A stretch of DNA of 64,000 nucleotides. Origin: JBCCMQ01 sp039026235. Its GTDB lineage: Bacteria; Pseudomonadota; Alphaproteobacteria; Rhodobacterales; Rhodobacteraceae. The DNA is taken from positions 372,001 through 436,000 of the forward strand of contig JBCCMQ010000001.1 of the NCBI GenBank assembly GCA_039026235.1, read 5' to 3'. A program made the translations under genes and the position numbers. This document shows, one piece after another, positions 16,175 through 23,892 of this stretch (positions are counted from its first letter, which is position 1; each line of letters begins with the position of its first letter). A model generated the notes under the pieces. The model did not search any database and was not told the DNA's origin. It was given only the letters and a program-made list of their open reading frames with translations.

Positions 16175-16903
16175 ATGCCCGACCGTTTTGGTCCGCGCGG
16201 CGTTATCGCCCTGATGATTCCGCTGCAAAACTCAAACATGCAGCCGGAATACGAAAGCATGCGCCCCGAAGGCGTCAGTAACCAGTGCTACCGCTTTACG
16301 CTGACCCAACCTGACAAAGTGCATGAAGCCGTGATCAACGCTCTGCCCGGCGCTATGGGCTGTCACCCGGACCTCGTGGTCACAGGCAATTCGATGGAAA
16401 TGCGCTATTGGTCGGTGGAGCGCCAGGAATGGTACCGCCAGCAGCACAAGCAAATCATGCCCGACGTGCCCGTCATAACGGCGACCGATGCGACCGTTGC
16501 GGGTCTGCGCACCGTTGGCGCCCGAAAGATCGCGATGCTGACCCCGATGATCGAGCTCTTCGCGGAAAGCGCGTTCGATTACTATAATGCTCTCGGTTTC
16601 GAGGTTCTGCGCCACGACTTTCTGAAGGTTCCTCTGCCAGAGGACATCATCAACCTGCCCATCGAGAAGGTGCATGAGGCCTTCGACGGTCTGGATGGAC
16701 CCGATGCCGATTGCTTCCTGCATGTGGGCGGTGCGCTTGGGATTGTCGATTACCTGGACGCGCTTGAAGAAAAGCTTGGTCGCCCTGTGATCTCGGTCAA
16801 CGCCGTCACTTACTGGTACGCCCTGCGCAAACTCGGCGTCACCGACAAATTGAACCGCGGCGGGCGCATCACGCGCATGGACCTGCCGGAAGAATTCGCC
16901 TGA
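16175..16903 (+). CDS. Asp/Glu-racemase superfamily protein (maleate isomerase/arylmalonate decarboxylase-like) lacking usual cysteines
   Basis: A 242-residue protein with the two-domain Asp/Glu racemase fold: an N terminus RGVIALMIPLQNSNMQPEYE and tandem half-domains around VVTGNSMEMRYW (about residue 68) and CFLHVGGALGIVDYL (about 182). In maleate isomerase and amino-acid racemases these two positions hold catalytic cysteines (usually C-T or C-T-N). Here they read N-S and G-G. The remaining cysteines (NQCYRF, MGCHPD and ADCFLH) do not fall in the motifs. The fold call is fairly secure, the activity is not. It follows the tctC terminator with its own CGGAG site. Confidence 0.75.
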   Translation: MPDRFGPRGVIALMIPLQNSNMQPEYESMRPEGVSNQCYRFTLTQPDKVHEAVINALPGAMGCHPDLVVTGNSMEMRYWSVERQEWYRQQHKQIMPDVPVITATDATVAGLRTVGARKIAMLTPMIELFAESAFDYYNALGFEVLRHDFLKVPLPEDIINLPIEKVHEAFDGLDGPDADCFLHVGGALGIVDYLDALEEKLGRPVISVNAVTYWYALRKLGVTDKLNRGGRITRMDLPEEFA

Positions 16904-16915
16904 GAAGGAGCCGTC

Positions 16916-17395
16916 ATGGCCGTCAAGGAAAAACCCATCTGGACCTTCCGTACCCACGCCCGGCAGGAAACCAGAACGAAGTCCCATGCCAGGTCACGGG
17001 ACGTTGACATGATCATTGACGAGCCAATTGAAAGAGGCGGCACCAATCAGGGACCAATGCCCGTCGAGATGGTTTTCGCCGGGCTCGCGGGATGCACCCA
17101 TGTGATCTCGAACAAGCTGGCGGTGGCCAACGACGTAGTGATCGAGGATATGGATATCGACATCGTGACCACCATGGACAGTCACGGCACGCGCCTGATC
17201 AAACCGATTGACGTGCCCTTTCCCAAAGTGGTCATCAACATCAACGCGACGATGTCCGGGCATCCCGAGAACATCAACGAGGTGGTCACAAAGCTTTGCG
17301 AACACTGCGCCGTTTCGATGATGTTGCGCCAGTCCGGAAGTGAAGTGATTGAAAACTGGACGATAAACGGGACCGCTTGGCAGGCCGCCGCGTGA
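16916..17395 (+). CDS. OsmC family protein
   Basis: A 159-residue OsmC/Ohr-fold protein with the two expected cysteines, one in GLAGCTHVISNKLA (about residue 60) and one in the LCEHCAVS helix (about residue 125; a second cysteine is adjacent). OsmC proteins are thiol peroxidases acting on organic hydroperoxides, although some catabolic-operon members have other roles. AAGGAG precedes the ATG, and it follows the racemase-fold gene by 12 nt, so the two are cotranscribed. It is convergent with the Ldh2 gene, which ends 2 nt away. Confidence 0.88.
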   Translation: MAVKEKPIWTFRTHARQETRTKSHARSRDVDMIIDEPIERGGTNQGPMPVEMVFAGLAGCTHVISNKLAVANDVVIEDMDIDIVTTMDSHGTRLIKPIDVPFPKVVININATMSGHPENINEVVTKLCEHCAVSMMLRQSGSEVIENWTINGTAWQAAA

Positions 17396-17397
17396 TT

Positions 17398-18456
17398 TCA
17401 AAGCGGCGGGATGCCCACGTCCGTGGCCAGCGCGTCCAGCCGGGCGCCCAGTGTCTCTGGTATCGGTATACCATTGCGGCTGCGCTCGGATTTCGTGCGG
17501 CTCAGCCGCTCGCCCGGCAGACGGATGTCATCCACGCCCGGCAGGCGCGCGGCGCCCTTCATTTCGTCCCAGATCCGGCCGATATCCGATTTGAACGCCG
17601 CCACGTCGGCAAAGGCCGCGATATCGAGCGCTATGATGAAATGGCCCGTGTTTGTCACCGTTTCCGCGTCGGCATTGAAGTCCACGACGCTGGAGCCGAA
17701 TGCGGCACCATTCAATGTGCCGGCGAGAATGCCGAACATCAGCGACAGGCCAAACCCCTTCGGCCCGCCAATCGGCAGCAAAAGCCCATCTGCGGCACGG
17801 CTCGGATCGGTCAGCGGCTGGCCCGTCTTGTCGATCATCCAGCCTTCGGGCATCGTGCCGCCTCGGTCGGCGACCGTTTTAATCTTGCCGTAGGCAGCAA
17901 CTGTGGTCGCCATATCCAAGATGATCGGGACCTGACGATCAGATGGCACGGCGACCGATATCGGGTTGGTGCTGAGCAGCAGGTCGGTACCGCCCCAGGG
18001 AGGCATGTGGTTGGCGCTGCCCACGGCCACGTAAAGGCCGATCATATCGGCGGACAGAGGCATGCTGGCGTAAAGAAATGCGGGGCCCGCATGGTTGGAA
18101 TAGCGCGCGCCCACCCAGGCCACGCCGAAATTTCGCGCCTTGTGCATGGCCAGCTGCGCCGCGTGGGACATCACCAGATGCCCCGGTCCGTTACCGCCGT
18201 CGATAAGGGCCGTGGCCAACCGGTCGGAAACGGTGGTGAATTTGGGATCGACATCCATGCCGCCAGCCCGAATGCGCCGGATATATTGAGGAAGGCGAAA
18301 AATCCCATGGCCGTCCTGTCCGCCCAGGTCCGCCTCTGCCATCAGCTCGGCCATGCGCGTTGCGTTGCCGCCGGGCATGCCGCAGGATTGCAGGGCCCGC
18401 CCGATAAACGCCTCAACGCGCTGAGCCGACACGGTTCTGAAACCATCATCCGTCAT
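17398..18456 (-). CDS. Ldh2-family (malate/L-lactate/sulfolactate dehydrogenase-like) oxidoreductase
   Basis: A 352-residue NAD(P)-dependent 2-hydroxyacid dehydrogenase of the non-Rossmann Ldh2/YlbC family. The catalytic His region DLGGQDGHGIFRLPQY is near residue 55. Further signatures are GNGPGHLVMSHA, SNHAGPAFLYA, WGGTDLLLSTNPISVA and GGPKGFGLSLMF. Relatives oxidise malate, ureidoglycolate, 2,3-diketogulonate or sulfolactate. The ATG at 18456 was chosen; the longer frame from 18543 adds a basic tail and overlaps the divergent cupin gene. The substrate is unknown. Confidence 0.9.
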   Translation of the reverse strand: MTDDGFRTVSAQRVEAFIGRALQSCGMPGGNATRMAELMAEADLGGQDGHGIFRLPQYIRRIRAGGMDVDPKFTTVSDRLATALIDGGNGPGHLVMSHAAQLAMHKARNFGVAWVGARYSNHAGPAFLYASMPLSADMIGLYVAVGSANHMPPWGGTDLLLSTNPISVAVPSDRQVPIILDMATTVAAYGKIKTVADRGGTMPEGWMIDKTGQPLTDPSRAADGLLLPIGGPKGFGLSLMFGILAGTLNGAAFGSSVVDFNADAETVTNTGHFIIALDIAAFADVAAFKSDIGRIWDEMKGAARLPGVDDIRLPGERLSRTKSERSRNGIPIPETLGARLDALATDVGIPPL

Positions 18457-18494
18457 CCGGCGGCGCTTTCGGTCTACTGAAACAGGAACAAACC

Positions 18495-18899
18495 ATGGGT
18501 CACGGAACCATTTTGCCCTACGGGGCCATAAATCCCTTTGCACGCGGCGACGGCGTCGAAACGCGCCTCATGGTCGGGCAGGCCAAAGTCAGCGAGACGC
18601 CTTTCACCAGCGGCACGACGATTTTCCCGGCGGGCGCGTCGGCACCCATGCACAGCCACAATTGCGCCGAGCAGGTGACCGTGCTTGCCGGGCTTGCGGT
18701 GGCAGAGGTTGACGGTGTGCGCACCGAACTGGGTCCGATGGACACGAGCTTTATACCGGCCGAAGTTCCGCACCGGTTTGCCAATGCAGGGGACGGTCCC
18801 TTGACCATTCTCTGGATTTACGGGGCAACGGACGTCACCCGCACCTTTACCGACACCGGCGAAACGGTTCCTCATCTTTCGCTGGCCGACAAGGTCTGA
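18495..18899 (+). CDS. Cupin-domain protein
   Basis: A 134-residue single-cupin protein. Motif 1 (PMHSHNCAEQVTVLAGLAVAEVDG, near residues 51-74) supplies H-x-H and E metal ligands. Motif 2 (FIPAEVPHRFANAG) supplies the final histidine. Small cupins of this kind act as metal-dependent isomerases, lyases or dioxygenases, or bind a ligand without catalysis. It is divergent from the Ldh2 gene, with 38 nt between start codons. Its 3' end overlaps the convergent BKACE gene by 28 nt. Confidence 0.85.
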   Translation: MGHGTILPYGAINPFARGDGVETRLMVGQAKVSETPFTSGTTIFPAGASAPMHSHNCAEQVTVLAGLAVAEVDGVRTELGPMDTSFIPAEVPHRFANAGDGPLTILWIYGATDVTRTFTDTGETVPHLSLADKV

Positions 18900-19723
18900 C
18901 GGGGGCTGGCGGCGCCTTGACAGTCAGTTAGCAGTCCCGCGACATTAAGGGCTCGACGCACCTCGGCCACCCGCTCGGCATTGTCCCGGGCAAGGCCGCC
19001 GTCCCGGTTCCAGAGCGAATTCTCAAAGCCCACGCGCACCTTGCTGCCTGCGGCAGCGGCCGCGACCAGACAGTCCGTTTCGCCGGGTCCGAATGCACAG
19101 GCCATCCAGTCGATCAGGGTCCGGCTGCTGTGTGCTTTGATCAATTCGACATACTGGGCAAGCATTGCCGGATCCGGCGCGCTGAACGACCCGTAGTTGC
19201 CCAAGACCACTTGAAGCTGCAGCGGACCACGGGGAATTGTGCCGTCTTCGACGCACTCAAAAAGCCACCGCAGTTCCGTCGGCGAATAGACAATGTGCTG
19301 CACCCCGATCCCTTGCTCGCAGGCCTCGTGATAGAACGCCCGCGCCGCTGTCGTATCGGCCGCGTCCGGGACCAGTTCGCGCAATGCGACCGAGACTGAG
19401 CTGGGGCAAAGCGCCATGATCATGCGGACTTGCTCATCCGGCGCGAACCGGTCGCCCGCTTCGCTGGTGACCTGGATAAAAAGACCGGGTGCCGCCGTAT
19501 CGACGGCACGGATCGCTTCCCGGTAGAGGCCCGGATCGATGCTGTGCAGCCCGTCCTGACCGCGCACATGCAGATGTATGCCTTTGGCTCCAGCTTTCTG
19601 GCAACTCGCCGCCGTGGCGGCAAGCTCGCCGATGTCGATGGGAAGGGCCGGATGGTCTGTTTTCATGCGCCGTGCACCGTTCGGGGCGACCATGATTTTG
19701 GGCAAAGGCTGAAGTGGCATCAT
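18872..19723 (-). CDS. BKACE (DUF849) beta-keto acid cleavage enzyme
   Basis: A 283-residue TIM-barrel enzyme of the beta-keto acid cleavage family. Family members use zinc to transfer an acetyl unit from a beta-keto acid to acetyl-CoA, giving acetoacetate plus a new acyl-CoA. Zinc-ligand candidates are the two histidines of IHLHVRGQDG (about residues 49-51) and the glutamate of RVGFENSLW (about 234). The length is normal. Its start overlaps the end of the upstream Gfo/Idh gene by 4 nt, so the leftward genes 21251-18872 form one operon. Confidence 0.9.
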   Translation of the reverse strand: MMPLQPLPKIMVAPNGARRMKTDHPALPIDIGELAATAASCQKAGAKGIHLHVRGQDGLHSIDPGLYREAIRAVDTAAPGLFIQVTSEAGDRFAPDEQVRMIMALCPSSVSVALRELVPDAADTTAARAFYHEACEQGIGVQHIVYSPTELRWLFECVEDGTIPRGPLQLQVVLGNYGSFSAPDPAMLAQYVELIKAHSSRTLIDWMACAFGPGETDCLVAAAAAGSKVRVGFENSLWNRDGGLARDNAERVAEVRRALNVAGLLTDCQGAASPRQTLSASER

Positions 19724-20742
19724 CGCAGTTCAGCGATCCGGACCGTGCGACGGTCTGTGGCGGAAATGGCGATTGCCTCAAGCACTTCGATATTGTGGAC
19801 CATCTGTTCCGTCGAAAAGGGATAGGGCGCTTCCTGGCGCGCAGCGGCCGCGAAGGCCTCTAGATTTGCCACCACCGCATCCTCCCAGTCGAATTCACGC
19901 CGCGATACCTGTTGCCCGGTCTCGGCCACCATATAGTCGACCTTGCCGCCGGGCGTGTCCGGGTGCGAATGGTTGCGTATCTCGACCCAGCGGGCAGAGC
20001 CGAACACATGCATCCGGATAAAATGCGGCGTGTGCAAGACCGCTGACAGCGTCGCGGTCATGCCCCGTTCAAAGCCAAGTTGGGCGGTCACGACGTCGCC
20101 GGTTTCCCAGCCGAGTGATCGGCTGGCGGTCATGGCCTGAACGGTCTCGACCGGTCCCAGAAAGGATATCAAGAGATCGGTCAGATGGATGCCCATCGCG
20201 GTCATGCCTGCGGCCGGTGAGACCTTTTTGGACGTGCGCCAGTCATCCTTGGGAACGCCGATCAGTTTGTCGTGGGAAAAGGCGGCCTCGGCATGCATGA
20301 TCGTTCCAAGCTCTCCGCCATCGATGGCGGATTTGAGCGCCAGCATCGCGGGCTCAAACCGCCGCTCGTGACCAATGCCCAGTTGAACCCCGGCCTTGGC
20401 TACCGCCGCAACCGACCGGCGCGCGCTTGCCGCCGACAGGCCCAAGGGTTTTTCACAGAAGACGTGCTTGCCCGCCGCCGCGCAAGCCACGACCTGTTCC
20501 TCGTGCACCGGGTTGGGTGTCGTCAACACAACGGCCTCAACGTCGTCTCGCGCGAGCGCGGCATCAAGTGACGAAAGCGGGTCGATCCCCAGGGCGTCAA
20601 TTTCAGGGTGCACCGCGTCCACAGGCTCAATCACAGCGCTGACGGCGATCCCACTATGCCCGTCCAGACGCTTTACGATGTGGCGGCCCCACCAGCCAAA
20701 GCCGGCAACCGCGATGCGCATCGGCGTGCCTGCGCCCTGCAT
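19720..20742 (-). CDS. Gfo/Idh/MocA family oxidoreductase
   Basis: A 340-residue NAD(P)-dependent oxidoreductase: Rossmann motif VAGFGWWGRHIVKRL, family motif HVFCEKPLGL near residue 95 and the substrate-domain segment AAGMTAMGIHLTDLLISFLG with its conserved histidine. It differs clearly from the Gfo/Idh gene at 9045. Two starts are possible (20742 or the ATG 7 codons in); neither has a strong ribosome site. Tight spacing to the flavin reductase upstream (2 nt) and overlap with BKACE downstream suggest translational coupling. Confidence 0.9.
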   Translation of the reverse strand: MQGAGTPMRIAVAGFGWWGRHIVKRLDGHSGIAVSAVIEPVDAVHPEIDALGIDPLSSLDAALARDDVEAVVLTTPNPVHEEQVVACAAAGKHVFCEKPLGLSAASARRSVAAVAKAGVQLGIGHERRFEPAMLALKSAIDGGELGTIMHAEAAFSHDKLIGVPKDDWRTSKKVSPAAGMTAMGIHLTDLLISFLGPVETVQAMTASRSLGWETGDVVTAQLGFERGMTATLSAVLHTPHFIRMHVFGSARWVEIRNHSHPDTPGGKVDYMVAETGQQVSRREFDWEDAVVANLEAFAAAARQEAPYPFSTEQMVHNIEVLEAIAISATDRRTVRIAELR

Positions 20743-20744
20743 AC

Positions 20745-21251
20745 TCAGATGGTCTGACCCAAGGACAAAAACTCTCCCCGGAAGAACACGAGCGGTTGGC
20801 CGTCGCGGCCGTCAATCGCCCGTACAGAGCCCACAATAATGTCGTGGTCGCCGCAGGGTATGATCTGTTTGGTCTCGCACTCTAAGGTCGCGATGGCGGC
20901 GTCAAGCACGGGAATGCCGCGCAGTCCGGGGCGCCATGCGATGCCACTGAATTTGTCGTCCGAGGGGCGGGCGAACTGGATGGTGCTTTCCTTGTCGGCA
21001 TCCGACATGACGTTGACCGCAAATGCGCCGTAGGTGAAGAAATCTTTTCGCGACGGTGCCGACCGTGCGATGCTCCACAGCACCTCAGGCGGATCCAAAG
21101 ACACCGAAGCGAAGGAATTGATCGTCATGCCCACGGGCAATGAAGCTTCGCCGCAAGTCGTCACCACCGCGACACCGGTCGCGAAGCGCCCCAGCACGTC
21201 CCGCAACTCGCGCGGCGCAAAAGTCGTCGTATCTCTGGTCTGCATATTCAT
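20745..21251 (-). CDS. Flavin reductase (HpaC/DIM6-type)
   Basis: A 168-residue FMN-binding split-barrel flavin reductase. Diagnostic segments are VLGRFATGVAVVTTC, GMTINSFASVSLDPPEVLWSIA and FAVNVMSDADKE. It would use NAD(P)H to make reduced flavin for a partner monooxygenase. The LLM-class monooxygenase at 22386 is the obvious candidate, separated only by a LysR gene. It is the first gene of a leftward operon with Gfo/Idh and BKACE and is divergent from the LysR regulator. Confidence 0.92.
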   Translation of the reverse strand: MNMQTRDTTTFAPRELRDVLGRFATGVAVVTTCGEASLPVGMTINSFASVSLDPPEVLWSIARSAPSRKDFFTYGAFAVNVMSDADKESTIQFARPSDDKFSGIAWRPGLRGIPVLDAAIATLECETKQIIPCGDHDIIVGSVRAIDGRDGQPLVFFRGEFLSLGQTI

Positions 21252-21310
21252 GTGGCGCTCCTGACAGATGCATAATTAATCTCAGCGGGGTGTTCAAAAA
21301 CTAATAATTG

Positions 21311-21321
21311 GTGATAATCAC
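21311..21321. promoter_or_regulatory. Putative LysR operator (palindrome GTGATAATCAC)
   Basis: A perfect 11-nt palindrome lies in the AT-rich gap between the divergent flavin reductase and LysR genes, 40 nt before the LysR start. LysR-type regulators commonly bind such sites to autoregulate and to activate the divergent operon. Assignment is by position only. Confidence 0.4.
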
Positions 21322-21361
21322 GATCCGATTTTCTGATATCGCGCCAGGGCGAGAGGACGTT

Positions 21362-22267
21362 GTGAAGCTCCAGCATTTGAAGTTTTTCGTGGCCGTGTTT
21401 GAAGAGGGATCGTTCTCAGCCGGGGCCCAGCGGGTGAATGCGACCCAATCGGGCCTGTCGATGCATGTGCGTCAGCTGGAAGACCGGTTTCAGGTGCAGC
21501 TTTTGAACCGCAGCTCTACCGGCGTTACGCCGACCGAGGTGGGCAAGCAATTCTACCGCGATGCTGTTCGGGTACTGCGCGCGGCGACAGAGGCCGAGGC
21601 CAAACTTCGCGCACTCTCCGGCGCGATTACGGGCCATATAACGGTGGGGCTTATGCCCACGTTCACACGCGCCGTTCTTGGCCCGGCGGTGATCCGCTTT
21701 GCCGCAGATTATCCGAATGTGAAAGTCTCGGTTCGCGAGGCCTACTCGGGAGAACTTTCGCGGCAGGTGCTTGCCGGTGAGTTGGATTTCGCCATCGTGC
21801 CCGCCTTTGACAGCGATGTGCGCCTTCGCGCGACCCAGATGGGCACGGACCGCGAATTTCTGGTCCTTTCCGGTGACAGCAGCCTGTGTGATTCCGACCG
21901 CGCCGTCTTGTCCGAGATGGCACCGCTGAACCTGGTTCTGCCAAGCCGCGAGAATGCGCGCCGGCGCAAGATTGATGAATACCTGGCCACCAATGCGGTC
22001 GAGATCGGCCGCTTGATGGAGCTTGATTCGATGTTCACCACGCTTGATCTTGTTGCGCGGTCAGAGTGGGCGACAATATTGCCCGGCATCATCTGCTTGC
22101 CCGATCTGGCCGGCGCGCGTCGCCGCGTCATTCCGATCGCGGGCCCGGAACTGACAGTTGACTATCTGCGGATCGAACCGTCCTCGGTGCCGCTCAGCGA
22201 TGCGGGACAGGCCTTCTATCAGGTGCTAGAAGACGAACTGCGGGCGGCCTTTGACCAACTAGGCTGA
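21362..22267 (+). CDS. LysR-family transcriptional regulator
   Basis: A 301-residue LysR regulator with the N-terminal helix-turn-helix (KLQHLKFFVAVFEEGSFSAG, NATQSGLSMHVRQLED) and a C-terminal periplasmic-binding-like effector domain. The GTG at 21362 follows AGAGGA and gives a normal N terminus; the frame extending to 21308 crosses the palindrome. It lies between the flavin reductase and the LLM monooxygenase and probably controls both. Effector unknown. Confidence 0.92.
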   Translation: MKLQHLKFFVAVFEEGSFSAGAQRVNATQSGLSMHVRQLEDRFQVQLLNRSSTGVTPTEVGKQFYRDAVRVLRAATEAEAKLRALSGAITGHITVGLMPTFTRAVLGPAVIRFAADYPNVKVSVREAYSGELSRQVLAGELDFAIVPAFDSDVRLRATQMGTDREFLVLSGDSSLCDSDRAVLSEMAPLNLVLPSRENARRRKIDEYLATNAVEIGRLMELDSMFTTLDLVARSEWATILPGIICLPDLAGARRRVIPIAGPELTVDYLRIEPSSVPLSDAGQAFYQVLEDELRAAFDQLG

Positions 22268-22385
22268 AGCGGGCAAGTGAACACTGGGATATCCTGAAAT
22301 CTGATGGATGCCATGAGCAACCATCGTTTTCTGGGATGGAAGCGGTAAGGCATAAAGCACAGGTATTTCTGACAAAGAGGTGAAA

Positions 22386-23480
22386 ATGGAACTTTCGTTC
22401 TTCACCATGCCAATCCACCCGCTGGGCAAACCGATCAGACAAAGCCTCTCGGAAGACCGTGAGGCATTTCTTCTGGCCGATACCCTCGGATACGCCGAAG
22501 CCTACTGCGGCGAGCATACCACGGACCGGGCCGAAATCATAACCTCGACCGTCGCGTTTCTCGCAAGCCTCGCCTATGAAACCAAGTCGATCCGACTGGG
22601 GACAGGAACGGTGAATTTGCCTAATTCACACCCCGCTAGGGTCGCCGCCGAGGTCGCCATGCTTGACCATATGCTAGAGGGTAGGCTGAATTTCGGCATC
22701 TCGCCGGGCGGTTTGATGTCCGACGCCGAGGTTTTTGGGAACCTTGATCGCGACAGGAACGCCATGTTCCTCGAATGCATCAACATGGTTTTGAAGATCT
22801 GGGAAGGCGCGCCGCCCTACAATCTGAAAGGCGACTTCTTTGAGGTGTCGACTGAGAAGACAATGATGCCCGAGATTGGACAGGGTATTATTCCGAAACC
22901 CTTTCAGACGCCCCATCCACCGATTGTCGGGACTGCGGTGGCGCCGTTCTCCAAGGGTGTCACGGCCATGGCGGCCCGCGGATGGGATCCGATTTCGGCC
23001 AACTTCCTGCTGCCAAAGTGGGTCGCGACCCATTGGTACAACTATCTCGAAGGCTGTCAGCAAGGCGGGCGCCCGGCCAGCTTCAGCAACTGGCGCGTGG
23101 CCAAGAACATCTGCGTTGCCGATGACGCTGCCACCGCCAAGGCCTATGCGCGAGATCCTGGAAGTCCCTATGTTTACTATTACTCCCAGCTGCTTACGAA
23201 GCTTACTTCAGGTGGTAGGCTGAACCTCTTCAAGGAAAATCAGGACATGCCGGACAGTGAGGTTACACTGGACTACGTCCTTGACCGCCTGGTCATCTAT
23301 GGCGATCCTTCCTCGGTCGCCGACCAGATCCTGTCTTTTCGCGAACAGGTCGGCGACTTTGGGCATCTCGTCTACGCCGGCCATGACTGGGCCGATTACG
23401 ATCTGGGACGACGATCCATGATCCTTATGGCCGAAGAGGTTATGCCGCGCATCAACGTGGCGATTGCCGCCGCAGCCTAG
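22386..23480 (+). CDS. LLM-class flavin-dependent monooxygenase (bacterial luciferase-like)
   Basis: A 364-residue TIM-barrel luciferase-like monooxygenase. Features include an N terminus MELSFFTMPIHPLGK, EAYCGEHTTD near residue 38, GTGTVNLPNSHPARVAAE and GRLNFGISPGG. This resembles the limonene-monooxygenase (LimB) type subgroup. These enzymes use FMNH2 from a separate reductase plus O2. The ATG at 22386 is preceded by AAAGAGG. It is preceded by LysR (118 nt) and is likely the oxygenase partner of the flavin reductase at 20745. The substrate cannot be predicted; the neighbours suggest a carboxylate or cyclic compound. Confidence 0.9.
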   Translation: MELSFFTMPIHPLGKPIRQSLSEDREAFLLADTLGYAEAYCGEHTTDRAEIITSTVAFLASLAYETKSIRLGTGTVNLPNSHPARVAAEVAMLDHMLEGRLNFGISPGGLMSDAEVFGNLDRDRNAMFLECINMVLKIWEGAPPYNLKGDFFEVSTEKTMMPEIGQGIIPKPFQTPHPPIVGTAVAPFSKGVTAMAARGWDPISANFLLPKWVATHWYNYLEGCQQGGRPASFSNWRVAKNICVADDAATAKAYARDPGSPYVYYYSQLLTKLTSGGRLNLFKENQDMPDSEVTLDYVLDRLVIYGDPSSVADQILSFREQVGDFGHLVYAGHDWADYDLGRRSMILMAEEVMPRINVAIAAAA

Positions 23481-23892
23481 CTTTCTGGTGCCGCCGGTCT
23501 TGGCTGACAAATACCTGTTTCACGTCGACGTGGTTTTTACGGACCAACGCCGCCGGTTCGCCGATTGGGCACGGGTGAGGGACGTTTCCGGCCAAAGAAA
23601 GGCATTGTTTGCCCTTGCACGCCCTTCGCGGCAAATTCCTGCGCAGCATCTCGGCCGGTCTCGGCGGCGATGCGCCCACAGCAGCCTTTGTCGCAGAAAA
23701 GGCGTAAATCATTAAATTTTATAGAAAATTTATGGCAAGAGCGTGGCATCGGCCAACGGGCCAATGCGCCGGTTCGGCAAGGACCCACCAAATACGTCCC
23801 CGGGAACCTGATTGTTCTCTTCCGGGCTCTTGCGTCAACGGCCGCCCAATTAGTTAACTGCGCCCCTAGGGGGCGGCAATGGGACAGAAAAG
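23481..23892. other. 412-nt intergenic region upstream of the CAP-domain gene
   Basis: This gap contains a short AT-rich patch near 23705-23735 that could be a promoter and a GC-rich near-palindrome CGCCCCTAGGGGGCG at 23861-23875 just before the CAP gene. Overlapping short frames on both strands have no recognisable protein features. I see no RNA gene or mobile-element end. Confidence 0.5.

Noticed and set aside
17377..18480. A 367-residue open frame on the plus strand
   Set aside because: It is antisense to the Ldh2-family gene, which carries all the family motifs; composition is that of a mirror frame in high-GC DNA.
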